In this document: one piece after another, positions 8,158-17,071 of the stretch
Layout: each line of letters opens with the position of its first letter
Numbering within the stretch: the stretch's first letter is position 1
Source: Burkholderia catarinensis
GTDB lineage: Bacteria; Pseudomonadota; Gammaproteobacteria; Burkholderiales; Burkholderiaceae
Assembly (NCBI RefSeq): GCF_001883705.2
Contig: NZ_MDEQ02000014.1
Span: 1-64,000, forward strand
Direction of reading: 5' to 3'
DNA length: 64,000 bases
The notes under the pieces: model-generated
Told to the model about the DNA's origin: nothing
The model's input: only the letters and a program-made list of their open reading frames with translations
Database searches by the model: none
Position numbers and translations under genes: made by a program

Positions 8158-8376
8158 TCAGCGGTGGCTGTCGATCCATGCGCGGGCCCATTCGAGCCCC
8201 GCTTCGCGCGCATCGTCCTCGGTGTCGAACACGCCGAGCACGCCGGACCCCTCGATCAGCTTGTTGTTCTGCGTGATCGTGCCGCTCGCCGCGAAGCGTT
8301 CGGGCTGCAGGATCTCGTCCTGCTGCAGGATCGCGTGGCCCCAGATCTGGTAGCCGTGGTAGGTTTGTGCTTCCAT
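8158..8376 (-). CDS. Small conserved protein of unknown function, 72 aa
   Basis: I do not recognise the family. The protein is soluble and acidic, with a beta-rich first half (MEAQTYHGYQIWGHAI) and a predicted C-terminal helix (DTEDDAREAGLEWARAWIDS). It is well supported as a gene: an ideal GGAGGTG ribosome site lies 8 nt before the ATG at 8376, and that ATG overlaps the stop of the upstream gene by one base (TAATG), a sign of translational coupling. Its layout resembles the 73-residue protein at 16752-16973. The 8021-8157 gap after it contains only the hairpin. Confidence 0.75.
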   Translation of the reverse strand: MEAQTYHGYQIWGHAILQQDEILQPERFAASGTITQNNKLIEGSGVLGVFDTEDDAREAGLEWARAWIDSHR

Positions 8377-8816
8377 TATCGAGTCACCTCCGCGGAGCGG
8401 TTGTGCGTGCCGACGCGCAGCACGTTGCCGTCCGGCGTGTATTGCCGCGGGATGTCGGCGGCATTGAGCGCGTGCGTCGTGTCGGGGCCGGCAGGCTGCA
8501 TCACCGTGAGACGGCCCGGCGCGGGCTGCGCGACAGGGCGCGGCGCGGCCGGCGTTTCGGCCGCGGCGGCAGGCGGACGATGCGAACCGGCTTTCACGGC
8601 CTGCGCGACGCGGCGCTTGTGCGGCTTCACGGCGGCTTTCGGCGTTGCGCTCGCGTGCTTCTCCGCGCTCTTGCCGGCACCCGCATGCGCGGCCGGCGGA
8701 CGTGCATGCGGGTGCCGCGCCTCCGGCGGGTTCCAGACTTCGACGTAGCGCTCGGCGGCCCAGCCCGTCGACGCGAACGTCAGCGCCAGCAAACCGCATC
8801 CAAACAGTTTTACCAT
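8376..8816 (-). CDS. Exported proline/alanine-rich protein of unknown function, 146 aa
   Basis: A signal peptide (MVKLFGCGLLALTFASTGWA, cleavage near residue 20) is followed by a low-complexity region rich in Pro, Ala, His and Lys (about 30-105) and a short C-terminal segment with NAADIPRQYTPDGNVLRVG. No enzyme motif is visible; a periplasmic or envelope-associated role is likely. The ATG at 8816 has a good GGAGAG site. The stop codon overlaps the start of the 72-aa gene by one base, so the two are an operon. The family is unknown to me. Confidence 0.7.
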   Translation of the reverse strand: MVKLFGCGLLALTFASTGWAAERYVEVWNPPEARHPHARPPAAHAGAGKSAEKHASATPKAAVKPHKRRVAQAVKAGSHRPPAAAAETPAAPRPVAQPAPGRLTVMQPAGPDTTHALNAADIPRQYTPDGNVLRVGTHNRSAEVTR

Positions 8817-8908
8817 TGTCTCTCCGTCATATTCCTTGCGGTTCGCGTCGCGGGATCCGGTGCGGCCCGCGTTCGGTCGGCCGTGCATGCGTATTCGGGG
8901 AAGCTGGC

Positions 8909-9229
8909 TCAGGAGAACACCTCGAGCCCGTGTTTCTCGACGATCTGGAGCATTCGTGCGGCGATGCCGCTCGGTCGCTTGTCGCCCTGCTCCCATTGGC
9001 GGATTGTCGATGTCGTCGTGTTCAGGTAGAGCGCGAACACGCTCTGGCTGACGTTGACGGATTTGCGGATGCGGGCGATCGCGTCAGGATCGAACTGCGG
9101 GGCGGCTTCGATGCAGAGATCGTCGTATTCGCGCATCGTCTTCTTGTCGATCAGCGTGGCGCGATAGAGGCCCGATGCGGCGCTGTGGATCGCCTCCGAT
9201 GCGTCGCTCTTGAATCGACTCTTAGCCAT
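8909..9229 (-). CDS. HigA/NadS-type antitoxin, XRE helix-turn-helix
   Basis: A 106-residue antitoxin. The N-terminal half (1-48) would wrap the toxin, and an XRE-type helix-turn-helix occupies about residues 50-90 (VNVSQSVFALYLNTTTSTIR then QWEQGDKRPSG). The start at 9229 (MAKSRF) is preferred over an upstream in-frame ATG at 9244 because the 9229 start matches family proteins. It overlaps the toxin gene by 8 bp. The toxin-first order is that of higBA-like modules. The antitoxin is expected to repress its own promoter, where a perfect inverted repeat is visible (9619-9633). Confidence 0.85.
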   Translation of the reverse strand: MAKSRFKSDASEAIHSAASGLYRATLIDKKTMREYDDLCIEAAPQFDPDAIARIRKSVNVSQSVFALYLNTTTSTIRQWEQGDKRPSGIAARMLQIVEKHGLEVFS

Positions 9230-9587
9230 TGCAAATCTCCACAAGCTCTTTCAGTGCGATCAGTGCCGCGATGTCGGTGTCGGTGCGCTGCCCGACATCC
9301 GCGGCGAGCTTTCTGAAGGCACGCAGTTCACGCTCGTCGATGTCGTCCCTGTCGCGTTTCGCGAACAGGAACACGAAAACCCACGCCTGCCCGACCTTGC
9401 TCAGCACGATTGCGCGCTGCCGATTGCCGTCCAGACGCTTTTTCCAGACGTTGCCGCCAAGCTCGATGGCCTGACCGCGCGTCAGTTCCCGCGCGGCGCG
9501 ACACAGTTCGGTATCGGCGATTCCTGCTTTTCCGGCCGCCTTGTGAAACCACTTCGTCTTGAAGACGCGTCGTACGGAAGCAGGCAT
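9222..9587 (-). CDS. RelE/ParE-superfamily toxin
   Basis: A 121-residue toxin of the RelE-like DUF1044 type, expected to cleave mRNA at the ribosome. Family landmarks are KTKWFHKAAGKAGI near the N-terminus, the central WKKRLDGNRQRAIVLSKVG strand-turn and the segment FLFAKRDRDDIDERELRAFR. The ATG at 9587 has no recognisable Shine-Dalgarno sequence and the predicted transcript leader is only about 18 nt, which may keep toxin translation low. No other in-frame start codon lies nearby. It is cotranscribed with the HigA-like antitoxin. Whether the pair is active cannot be told from sequence. Confidence 0.85.
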   Translation of the reverse strand: MPASVRRVFKTKWFHKAAGKAGIADTELCRAARELTRGQAIELGGNVWKKRLDGNRQRAIVLSKVGQAWVFVFLFAKRDRDDIDERELRAFRKLAADVGQRTDTDIAALIALKELVEICNG

Positions 9588-9612
9588 GTCGGGTCGGTCG
9601 AGTCAGCACAGG

Positions 9613-9633
9613 ATTATATACCACTACGTGGTA
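9613..9633 (-). promoter_or_regulatory. Toxin-antitoxin promoter with overlapping operator
   Basis: On the minus strand a perfect -10 TATAAT (plus-strand 9613-9618) adjoins a perfect inverted repeat TACCAC-GTA-GTGGTA (9619-9633). A repressor bound there would block the -10 region directly, as in autoregulated toxin-antitoxin operons. The -35 region is weak. The predicted start is about 18 nt before the toxin ATG. Confidence 0.72.
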
Positions 9634-9720
9634 CACATTTCGACCTGGCCGAACGGCCTGCTTCACGCCGGTACGCACCCGGGCCGGCCCGGCGGGGGCC
9701 ATCCCGATCAACCTCTTGCC

Positions 9721-11538
9721 TTACTCCACCGTCACTGATTTCGCGAGGTTCCGCGGCTTGTCGACGTCGGTGCCGCGTGCACACGCGGTGTGATACGCGA
9801 GCAACTGCAGCGGCACGACGTGCAGGATCGGCGACAGTTGCCCGTAGTGCTCCGGCATCCGGATCACGTGCAGGCCGTCGTCGTTGACGATCTGCGTATC
9901 GGCATCGGCGAACACGTACAGCTCGCCGCCGCGCGCTCGCACTTCCTGCATGTTCGACTTCAGCTTCTCGAGCAGCGTGTCGTTCGGCGCGACCGTGACG
10001 ACCGGCATCGCTTCCGTGACGAGCGCGAGCGGCCCGTGCTTCAGTTCGCCGGCCGGATAGGCCTCGGCGTGAATGTACGAGATTTCCTTCAGCTTCAGCG
10101 CACCTTCGAGCGCGATCGGGTAGTGCAGCCCGCGGCCGAGGAACAGCGCGTTTTCCTTGCGCGCGAATTCCTCCGACCACGCGATGATCTGCGGTTCGAG
10201 CGCGAGCACGCTGTTCAGCGCGGCCGGCAGGTGGCGCAACTGCTTCAGGAATTCGGCTTCCTGCGCGGCATCGACGTGCCCGCGCAGCTTGCCGAGCGTC
10301 GCGGCCAGCACGAACAGCGCGACGAGCTGCGTCGTGAACGCCTTCGTCGACGCAACGCCGATCTCGGTGCCCGCGTGCGTCAGGAACTGCATTTCGGTCA
10401 GGCGCACCATCGCGCTCGTCGCGACGTTGCAGACCGCGAGCGTATGCGTGTGGCCGAGCGACTGCGCGTGCTTGAGCGCCGCGAGCGTATCGGCCGTCTC
10501 GCCCGACTGCGAGATCACGAGCACGAGCTGGCGCGGGTTCGGCACCGACTCGCGGTACCGGTATTCGCTCGCGATCTCGACCTGGGTCGGGATCTTCGCG
10601 ATCGATTCGAGCCAGTACTTCGCGGTGAGGCCCGAGTAGTAGCTCGTGCCGCATGCGAGGATCAGCAGGCTGTCGATCCCCGCGAACGCGGCGGGCGCGG
10701 CCTCGCCGAACAGCGTCGCGTCGAACGCGTCCGTCTGCGGCACGGTGTCGCCGATCGCACGCGGCTGCTCGAAGATTTCCTTCTGCATGAAGTGGCGATA
10801 CGGCCCGAGTTCGACCGCGCCGCCGTATGCGCTGACCACGCGGATCTCGCGCTGCGCGAGCGCGCCGTGGCGGTCGACGATCTTCACGCCGTCGAGCGAC
10901 AGCTCGCATACGTCGCCTTCCTCGAGGAACGTGAAGCGGTCGGTGCTGCCCGCGAGCGCGAGCGCATCGGACGCGAGGAAGTTCTCGCCGTCGCCGTGCC
11001 CGACGACGAGCGGCGAACCCTGGCGCGCGCCGACGACGGTGTGCGGCTGGTCCTTGTGGATCACGGCGATCGCATACGCGCCGTGCAGCTGGCCCACCGC
11101 TTCGCGCACCGCGTCGAACAGGTTGCCGCGGTACAGGCTGTGCACGAGGTGCGCGATCACTTCGGTGTCGGTCTGCGACACGAATTCGTAGCCCTTCGCG
11201 CGCAGCGCTTCGCGCAGCGGCTCGAAGTTCTCGATGATGCCGTTGTGGACCAGCGCGAGCGCGTTCGACGAGAAGATCGGGTGTGCGTTGTGCGTGACGG
11301 GCGCGCCGTGCGTGGCCCAGCGCGTGTGCGCGACGCCCGTCGTGCCTTCGAGGTGCGATTCGCGCACCTGCGTGTCGAGATCGGCGACGCGCGCGACGCT
11401 GCGCGCGCGCTTCGGGGCGCCCGGCTCGAGCACGGCGACGCCGCACGAGTCGTAGCCACGGTATTCGAGGCGCCGCAATCCTTCGATGAGCACCGGAACG
11501 ATATTACGCTGCGCAACTGCGCCGACAATGCCGCACAT
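9721..11538 (-). CDS. glmS: Glucosamine-6-phosphate synthase (glutamine-fructose-6-phosphate aminotransferase)
   Basis: Makes glucosamine-6-phosphate from fructose-6-phosphate and glutamine, the entry step to cell-wall UDP-GlcNAc. The 605-residue protein has the glutaminase domain (about 1-230) with nucleophile Cys2 in [10 protein letters not shown]. Two SIS sugar-isomerase domains follow, with [17 protein letters not shown] and [11 protein letters not shown], and the conserved C-terminus AKSVTVE. It lies 55 bp downstream of glmU on the same strand, the usual proteobacterial order glmU-glmS. No glmS ribozyme is visible upstream, as expected outside Gram-positives. The 133 bp after its stop hold only the toxin-antitoxin promoter and a GC-rich stretch. 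Confidence 0.97.
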   Translation of the reverse strand: MCGIVGAVAQRNIVPVLIEGLRRLEYRGYDSCGVAVLEPGAPKRARSVARVADLDTQVRESHLEGTTGVAHTRWATHGAPVTHNAHPIFSSNALALVHNGIIENFEPLREALRAKGYEFVSQTDTEVIAHLVHSLYRGNLFDAVREAVGQLHGAYAIAVIHKDQPHTVVGARQGSPLVVGHGDGENFLASDALALAGSTDRFTFLEEGDVCELSLDGVKIVDRHGALAQREIRVVSAYGGAVELGPYRHFMQKEIFEQPRAIGDTVPQTDAFDATLFGEAAPAAFAGIDSLLILACGTSYYSGLTAKYWLESIAKIPTQVEIASEYRYRESVPNPRQLVLVISQSGETADTLAALKHAQSLGHTHTLAVCNVATSAMVRLTEMQFLTHAGTEIGVASTKAFTTQLVALFVLAATLGKLRGHVDAAQEAEFLKQLRHLPAALNSVLALEPQIIAWSEEFARKENALFLGRGLHYPIALEGALKLKEISYIHAEAYPAGELKHGPLALVTEAMPVVTVAPNDTLLEKLKSNMQEVRARGGELYVFADADTQIVNDDGLHVIRMPEHYGQLSPILHVVPLQLLAYHTACARGTDVDKPRNLAKSVTVE

Positions 11539-11593
11539 GAATGGGTCAGTCCTGTAAGTCGACGCGGGCGCCGCCGGGGCGCCCGCAAAAGGT

Positions 11594-12955
11594 TCAGCTT
11601 TTCTTCTTGACCGGGCGGACGTAGCCGCTCTTCGCGGTCTGGGTCTTCTCGTTCAACGCGAGCAGGCCGTCGGCCACGTCCTTCCAGATCGTCGTGCCGG
11701 CGGCGATCGTCACGCCGCGGCCGACGCGCACGGGCGCGACGAGCTGCGTGTCGGAACCGACGAACACGTCGTCCTCGATCACGGTGCGGAACTTGTTCGC
11801 GCCGTCGTAGTTGCAGGTGATCGTGCCCGCGCCGATGTTCACGCGCGCGCCGATGTCGGCGTCGCCGATGTACGTGAGGTGGTTCGCCTTCGAGCCGCGG
11901 CCGATCACCGCGTTCTTCACCTCGACGAAGTTGCCGACGTGCGCTTCGTCCGCGAGCTGCGCGCCGGGGCGCAGCCGCGCGTACGGGCCGATCACGGTAT
12001 TCGCGCCGAGCTCGGCTCCGTCGATGTGCGTGAACGCGTCGATGCGCGTGCCGGCGCCGACCGACGCGCTGCGGATCACGCAGTTCGCGCCGATCGTCAC
12101 GTTGTCGGCGAGCGTCACGTTGCCTTCGAACACGCAGTTCACGTCGATCGACACATCGCGGCCGCAGCGCAGCGTGCCGCGCACGTCGAGGCGCGCCGGA
12201 TCGGCGAGCGTGACGCCGTCGGCGAGCAGCATTTCCGCGATATTGCGCTGGTGGATGCGCTCGAGTTCCGCGAGTTGCGCCTTGCTGTTCACGCCGAGCG
12301 TTTCCCATTCCTCGTCGGGCTGCGCCGTGACGACCTCGAAGCCGGCCTCGATCGCGAGTTCGACGACGTCGGTCAGGTAGTACTCGCCCTGCGCGTTTTC
12401 GTTCTTCAGCGCGCCGAGCCACATCGACAGCTGGGCCGTGGGCGTGACGATGATGCCGGTGTTGATTTCGGCGATCCTCAGCTCGTCCGGCGATGCATCC
12501 TTCTGCTCGACGATGCGCGTGACGAAGCCGGACGCGTCGCGCACGATGCGGCCGTAGCCGGTCGGATCGTCGAGCGTGACGGTCAGAATCCCGTAGCGGC
12601 CTTCGCGCGCGGCGTCGACGAGACGCTGCAGCGTCGACGCGCGGGTGAGCGGCACGTCGCCGTACAGCACGAGCGTCGGTTGCGCGGGATCGAGGAGCGG
12701 CAGCGCCTGGCGCACCGCGTGGCCGGTGCCGAGCTGCTCGGCCTGCACCGCGAACTGGACATCGGGCGCGGCGACGGCGGCCTGGACCCGCTCGGCGCCG
12801 TGGCCGACGACGACGACGAGCCGGGACGGCTGCAGCGTGCGCGCGGTGTCGATGACGTGGGAGAGGAGCGGCCTGCCGGCCAGGGGGTGAAGCACTTTCG
12901 GCAGCGCGGAACGCATGCGCTTGCCGGTGCCTGCCGCCAAAATCACGATATTCAT
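11594..12955 (-). CDS. glmU: Bifunctional GlcN-1-P acetyltransferase / GlcNAc-1-P uridyltransferase
   Basis: Cytoplasmic enzyme of 453 residues that completes UDP-GlcNAc synthesis. The N-terminal uridyltransferase domain (about 1-228) begins with [11 protein letters not shown] and [10 protein letters not shown]. The C-terminal acetyltransferase is a left-handed parallel beta helix of hexapeptide repeats (about 250-440) containing [12 protein letters not shown] and [13 protein letters not shown]. It ends in [11 protein letters not shown]. It is the first gene of the glmU-glmS pair. An extended -10 sequence lies 40 bp upstream. Confidence 0.97.
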   Translation of the reverse strand: MNIVILAAGTGKRMRSALPKVLHPLAGRPLLSHVIDTARTLQPSRLVVVVGHGAERVQAAVAAPDVQFAVQAEQLGTGHAVRQALPLLDPAQPTLVLYGDVPLTRASTLQRLVDAAREGRYGILTVTLDDPTGYGRIVRDASGFVTRIVEQKDASPDELRIAEINTGIIVTPTAQLSMWLGALKNENAQGEYYLTDVVELAIEAGFEVVTAQPDEEWETLGVNSKAQLAELERIHQRNIAEMLLADGVTLADPARLDVRGTLRCGRDVSIDVNCVFEGNVTLADNVTIGANCVIRSASVGAGTRIDAFTHIDGAELGANTVIGPYARLRPGAQLADEAHVGNFVEVKNAVIGRGSKANHLTYIGDADIGARVNIGAGTITCNYDGANKFRTVIEDDVFVGSDTQLVAPVRVGRGVTIAAGTTIWKDVADGLLALNEKTQTAKSGYVRPVKKKS

Positions 12956-12989
12956 GGCGCCAGCTTGTCAGAGGAGTTCGAAGCTGTCC

Positions 12990-12998
12990 ATTTTAGCA
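12990..12998 (-). promoter_or_regulatory. Extended -10 promoter element of glmU
   Basis: On the minus strand the sequence TGCTAAAAT reads as an extended -10 element (TGn plus TAAAAT), with no good -35 in the GC-rich DNA upstream. The predicted start falls about 27 nt before the glmU ATG. The 135-bp gap to ttcA otherwise shows only GC-rich partial hairpins. Confidence 0.5.
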
Positions 12999-13090
12999 TG
13001 CGGCCCCCGCCGTTCCGGGCCTGCCGTGGCGGGGCGATAGCGCCGGGACGAGGCCGTGCGACCCCGTTCCGGCGGGTGTTCCGGCCCCGC

Positions 13091-14086
13091 TTACAGGTCG
13101 TCGAACTGGACGATCGAGATCGGTTTGGCGGTGCCCGGCGCGGCTGCGTCGTCGCCCGACGCGCACGGCTCCTCGTCGAACGCGATGTCGCCGTGCGGAT
13201 CGGCAACGCCGGTCGCGCGCAGCGACGCGAACGGGAACAGCGTCGCATCCATCAGGTGCGACGGCACGACTTTCGCGAGCGCGTTGAACATGTTCTCGAC
13301 GCGGCCCGGGAAGCGCTTGTCCCATTCGCGGATCAGCGCCTTCATTTCCGCGCGCTTCAGGTTCGGCTGGCTGCCGCACAGGTTGCACGGGATGATCGGG
13401 AATTCGCGCAGCTCCGCATATTTCTCGAGATCGGTTTCCTTCACGTACGCGAGCGGGCGGATCACGATGTTCTTGCCGTCGTCCGACTGCAGCTTCGGCG
13501 GCATCCCCTTCAGCTTGCCGCCATAGAACATGTTGAGCAGCAGCGTCTGCACGATGTCGTCGCGGTGGTGGCCGAGCGCGATCTTGGTCGCGCCGAGCTC
13601 GCCGGCCACGCGGTACAGGATCCCGCGGCGCAGCCGCGAGCACAGCGAGCAGGTCGTCTTGCCTTCGGGCACGAGCCGCTTGACGATGCTGTAGGTGTCC
13701 TGGTTCTCGATGTGGAACGGCACCCCGACCTGCTTCAGGTATTCGGGCAGCACGTGCTCGGGGAAGCCCGGCTGCTTCTGGTCGAGGTTCACCGCGACGA
13801 TGTCGAAGTCGATCGGCGCGCGCTCGCGCAGGCGCAGCAGCACGTCGAGCATCGCGTAGCTGTCCTTGCCGCCCGACAGGCAGACCATCACCTTGTCGCC
13901 TTGCTCGATCATGTTGTAGTCGCCGATCGCCTGGCCGACCTGGCGCGCGATCCGCTTGAACAGCTTGTTGTTCTCGTACGCTTCCTTCTGCTCGCGGCGC
14001 GTCAGCGCCTGGCGGCCGGCCGGGGCGGCGGTCGCGTCGAGGGGGGCGGCGTCGGCCGCCGCGTCATTCATGTGGGGGGCGTTCAT
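13091..14086 (-). CDS. ttcA: tRNA 2-thiocytidine-32 synthetase
   Basis: ATP- and Fe-S-dependent enzyme that thiolates cytidine 32 in a set of tRNAs. The 331-residue protein has the PP-loop SGGKDS (71-76), the cysteine pair CSLC (146 and 149) that binds the cluster and sulfur, the GHHRDD motif, and a second CNLC pair (234 and 237). The start ATG at 14086 overlaps the stop of folB in an ATGA, so translation is coupled. The longer open frame to 14263 lies inside folB and is not used. The N-terminal 30 residues are Ala-rich and probably disordered. Confidence 0.95.
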   Translation of the reverse strand: MNAPHMNDAAADAAPLDATAAPAGRQALTRREQKEAYENNKLFKRIARQVGQAIGDYNMIEQGDKVMVCLSGGKDSYAMLDVLLRLRERAPIDFDIVAVNLDQKQPGFPEHVLPEYLKQVGVPFHIENQDTYSIVKRLVPEGKTTCSLCSRLRRGILYRVAGELGATKIALGHHRDDIVQTLLLNMFYGGKLKGMPPKLQSDDGKNIVIRPLAYVKETDLEKYAELREFPIIPCNLCGSQPNLKRAEMKALIREWDKRFPGRVENMFNALAKVVPSHLMDATLFPFASLRATGVADPHGDIAFDEEPCASGDDAAAPGTAKPISIVQFDDL

Positions 14087-14487
14087 GCGCGCTCCTCGTC
14101 CTTGATGCGAAAGACTTCGACGCCGACGGCGTCGCAGTCCGGATAGGCGTCCGGTTTCTCGGTACAGACGCGTACCGCGCGCACGGCATCGTGCGCCAGC
14201 AGGTGCGCGGCGATCGCGTCGCACAGCGTTTCCTGCAGGTGGATGTGGCCGCGCGCCATGCATTGCGCGACGCTCTGCTTCATCAGGTCGTAGTCGACGA
14301 CTTCATGCAGCCGGTCGTCGACGGGGGTGGACAGCGCGAGCGGCACGAACAGGTCGACATTGATGACGACGCGCTGCTCGCCGCGCTTCTCGTGTTCGAA
14401 AGCCCCGATGTTGATGTGCACCTCGTAGTCGCGCAGGTAGAGCCTGCGGCAATCCGCGAGGCGGGGGTGCAGGAGAGCGGAAAACAT
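14083..14487 (-). CDS. folB: Dihydroneopterin aldolase
   Basis: Folate-pathway aldolase that converts dihydroneopterin to hydroxymethyl-dihydropterin. It has 134 residues from the ATG at 14487 ([10 protein letters not shown]); a TTG at 14502 would add five residues. The DHNA fold is marked by [18 protein letters not shown], the HEVVDYDLM segment and the C-terminal [20 protein letters not shown] with the conserved Glu-Lys-Pro. It overlaps ttcA by 4 bp. The SDR gene upstream is a plausible decayed pteridine-reductase-like partner. Confidence 0.92.
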   Translation of the reverse strand: MFSALLHPRLADCRRLYLRDYEVHINIGAFEHEKRGEQRVVINVDLFVPLALSTPVDDRLHEVVDYDLMKQSVAQCMARGHIHLQETLCDAIAAHLLAHDAVRAVRVCTEKPDAYPDCDAVGVEVFRIKDEERA

Positions 14488-14565
14488 GGTCGTCCCAGTC
14501 AAATTGGCGTGCGCGCACGCAAAGCGGCGCGGGCGGCGGCGATCAGGCCGCGCGATCCGCGCAGT

Positions 14566-15309
14566 TCATTCATTCGGGCCGGCGGCGGGCGGCACCAGGT
14601 GCTCGCCGCCGTCGACGGTCAGCGTCGCGCCCGTGACGCCGGGCGCGCTCGCGAGATAGCAGGCGGCCGACGCGATATCGTCCGCGTGCGGCGCGTGGCC
14701 GCGCACGAGCGCCGCGACCCGCACCTTCGGCGCGAGCGCCAGTGCCAGCGCCGACGTCGCGCGGTTCAGCGCGGCCTGCATCAGCGCGTGCGACAACTGC
14801 GCCGGCGCCGGGTGAAACAGCGCCTGGTCCAGCACGTGGATCGCGCACGCACGCAGCGCTTCGTGCTCGCGCGCGGCGTCGGGCGTCGCGTCGGCGAGCG
14901 CGCGGGCCAGCGCGAGCGGCGCCGTCACGTTGCGCGCGAGTGCGCCGGCGAGTGACGCGCCGTTCACCGTGTGCGCGTCGTCGGCGCCCGCGCTGGCGCT
15001 CACGAACACCGCGCACGCGGGCCGGCCGAGCGCCGCGCCGCACGCGGCGACGAGTGCGGCCGCGTCGGTTTCCAGGGCCAGATCGGCGTCGAGCACGGCC
15101 GCGCGGCGGCCGAGCGCCGCGACTTCGGCGACGAGCGCGTCGGCGGCCGCGCGCGGCGCGCCGTGGCTGCGCTGCAGCGCGACGTCCCAGCCGCGCCGCG
15201 CGAATCCCGTCGCGAGCGCACGACCGATCGACGCGGCGTCGGCCGCGCTGCCCAGGGCGCCCGCGACGAGCACCACGCGCTGGGTCGACGTATCGGCTGA
15301 AACGGTCAT
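14566..15309 (-). CDS. Short-chain dehydrogenase/reductase-like protein with altered active site
   Basis: A 247-residue Rossmann protein of the SDR superfamily, closest in layout to FolM/PTR1-like pteridine reductases and placed just upstream of folB. The C-terminal TGATLTVDGGEHL is typical. However, the catalytic YxxxK is absent: the corresponding segment reads PAQLSHALMQAALN, with no Tyr and no Lys. The N-terminal glycine motif is also stretched (VAGALGSAADAASIGRAL). The protein may be a non-catalytic relative or bind a pterin without reducing it. The ATG at 15309 lies only 13 bp from the start of the divergent methyltransferase gene. The 78 bp between it and folB show no terminator. Confidence 0.75.
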   Translation of the reverse strand: MTVSADTSTQRVVLVAGALGSAADAASIGRALATGFARRGWDVALQRSHGAPRAAADALVAEVAALGRRAAVLDADLALETDAAALVAACGAALGRPACAVFVSASAGADDAHTVNGASLAGALARNVTAPLALARALADATPDAAREHEALRACAIHVLDQALFHPAPAQLSHALMQAALNRATSALALALAPKVRVAALVRGHAPHADDIASAACYLASAPGVTGATLTVDGGEHLVPPAAGPNE

Positions 15310-15322
15310 TTACAATGCCGGG

Positions 15323-16519
15323 ATGAACCCGAAAGCTCACGAACCCGCTAGTTTACCTGCTCCCGGCCCTGACGCGCTCGCGCAGTCCGAAACCCTCGCC
15401 GCGCAACTGCGCGACGAGATCGCGGCGGCCGGCGGCTGGCTGCCGTTCGACCGCTTCATGGAGCGTGCGCTGTATGCGCCGGGCCTCGGCTATTACAGCG
15501 GCGGCGCGCGCAAGTTCGGGCGCCGCGCCGACGACGGCAGCGACTTCGTCACCGCGCCCGAGCTGTCGCCGCTGTTCGCGCGGACGCTCGCGCAACCGGT
15601 CGCGGAAGCGCTCGCGGCGAGCGGCACGCGCCGCGCGATGGAATTCGGCGCCGGCACGGGCAAGCTCGCGGCCGGCCTGCTCGCGGCGCTCGACGCGCTG
15701 GGCGCCGAACTCGACGAATACCTGATCGTCGACCTGTCCGGCGAGCTGCGCGAACGGCAGCGCGACACGATCGAGGCCGCCGTGCCGGCGCTTGCCGCGA
15801 AGGTGCGCTGGCTCGACGCGCTGCCCGAGCGGTTCGACGGCGTCGTGGTCGGCAACGAGGTGCTCGATGCGATGCCGGTGCGGCTGTTCGCGAAGGCGGG
15901 CGGCGCCTGGCACGAGCGCGGCGTCGCGCTCGACGCGCGGCACGCGTTCGTGTTCGAAGACCGGCCCGCCGCGCCGGCCAACCTGCCGCCGGTGCTCGCG
16001 CGGCTCGACGCCGAGGCCGGCGACGGCTACGTGACCGAGACGCACGAGGCCGCGCTGGCGTTCACGCGCACCGTGTGCACGATGCTCGGGCGCGGCGCGG
16101 TGCTGCTGGTCGACTACGGTTTTCCCGCGCACGAGTACTACCATCCGCAGCGCGACCGCGGCACGCTGATGTGCCACTACCGCCACCATGCGCACGACGA
16201 CCCGTTCCTGTACCCGGGGCTGCAGGACATCACCGCGCACGTCGAATTCACCGGCATCTACGACGCGGCCATCGCCGCCGGCGCCGATCTGCTCGGCTAC
16301 ACGTCGCAGGCGCGCTTCCTGCTGAACGCGGGCATCACCGACGCGCTGGCCGCGATCGATCCGTCCGACGTCCGGCAGTTCCTGCCCGCCGCGAACGCGG
16401 TGCAGAAGCTGATTTCCGAAGCCGAGATGGGCGAGCTGTTCAAGGTGATCGCGTTCTCGCGCGGGATCGACGGCACGCTCGACGCGTTCGCGCGCGGCGA
16501 CCGCTCGCATGCACTCTGA
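15323..16519 (+). CDS. SAM-dependent methyltransferase, MidA/NDUFAF7 family
   Basis: A 398-residue protein of the DUF185 family. The mitochondrial member NDUFAF7 methylates an arginine of complex I subunit NDUFS2; the bacterial target is not established. Visible family blocks are PFDRFMERALYAPGLGYYS, the FVTAPELSPLF segment, the SAM-binding EFGAGTGKLAAGLL, VVVGNEVLDAMPV, and GAVLLVDYGF. The start at 15323 (MNPKAHEP) is fixed by the divergent SDR gene; longer upstream frames are shadows. A DUF2905 membrane protein gene follows 12 bp downstream, suggesting cotranscription. Confidence 0.88.
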   Translation: MNPKAHEPASLPAPGPDALAQSETLAAQLRDEIAAAGGWLPFDRFMERALYAPGLGYYSGGARKFGRRADDGSDFVTAPELSPLFARTLAQPVAEALAASGTRRAMEFGAGTGKLAAGLLAALDALGAELDEYLIVDLSGELRERQRDTIEAAVPALAAKVRWLDALPERFDGVVVGNEVLDAMPVRLFAKAGGAWHERGVALDARHAFVFEDRPAAPANLPPVLARLDAEAGDGYVTETHEAALAFTRTVCTMLGRGAVLLVDYGFPAHEYYHPQRDRGTLMCHYRHHAHDDPFLYPGLQDITAHVEFTGIYDAAIAAGADLLGYTSQARFLLNAGITDALAAIDPSDVRQFLPAANAVQKLISEAEMGELFKVIAFSRGIDGTLDAFARGDRSHAL

Positions 16520-16531
16520 CGGGAGCCCGGC

Positions 16532-16726
16532 ATGCTGCGCTGGCTGATGGCGTCGTTCGTCGCGGTGATGATCCTGATGCGCTGCTGGCCGTGGCTCGGC
16601 AAGCTCGGCATCGGGCGGATGCCGGGCGACGTCACGCTGACGCTCGGCGGGCGGCGCTACCCGTTCCCGTTCATGTCGACGCTGGTGCTGACGATGCTGG
16701 TATCGATGGTGGCGCGGCTGCTCTGA
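16532..16726 (+). CDS. DUF2905 family small membrane protein
   Basis: A 64-residue protein with two hydrophobic segments (about 1-20 and 48-62) around a conserved GKLGIGRMPGDVTLTLGGRR loop, the mark of the DUF2905 family. Function unknown. It starts 12 bp after the methyltransferase stop, preceded by a GGGAG site, and probably shares its transcript. Confidence 0.85.
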   Translation: MLRWLMASFVAVMILMRCWPWLGKLGIGRMPGDVTLTLGGRRYPFPFMSTLVLTMLVSMVARLL

Positions 16727-16751
16727 GCCGCGCCGAACAGGGCGGCGCGCG

Positions 16752-16973
16752 TCACAGTTCGATCTCGCCGAGGATCCGGTGCGCGAGCGCCTTCGCCTCG
16801 TCGAACGCTTCCTCCTCGCTGGGGCTCGTCGAGTGGACGTCGTAGCGCATGTTCTCGGTCTCGTCCCCGTCGTCCCGCGCGAGGATCACGTAACCCTGGA
16901 ACTGCCCGTTGCCCGCATGCTGGGTATGCGCCTTGGCCGTGTAGATGCCTTTCGTGAACGTGTTGGTGTCCAT
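16752..16973 (-). CDS. Small protein of unknown function, 73 aa
   Basis: No family recognised. An acidic soluble protein with a beta-rich start (TFTKGIYTAKAHTQ, GQFQGYVILARDD) and a C-terminal helix (SPSEEEAFDEAKALAHRILG). A strong GGGAGAG ribosome site lies upstream of the ATG at 16973. Its two-part layout resembles the 72-residue protein at 8158-8376, which suggests a small paralogous family. It is convergent with the DUF2905 gene, 25 bp apart. Confidence 0.7.
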   Translation of the reverse strand: MDTNTFTKGIYTAKAHTQHAGNGQFQGYVILARDDGDETENMRYDVHSTSPSEEEAFDEAKALAHRILGEIEL

Positions 16974-17071
16974 GGTGCTCTCCCGCAAAAGGACACACTC
17001 ATCGTAGCACTGCGGCGCAGCATGTACAGCGCGGCTTATCGGTGACCGAACGGCGATCGGCCACCGTCCCG

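Noticed and set aside
11539..11593. glmS ribozyme or riboswitch in the glmU-glmS gap
   Set aside because: The 55-bp gap is too short and no ribozyme core is visible; the element is known from Gram-positive bacteria.
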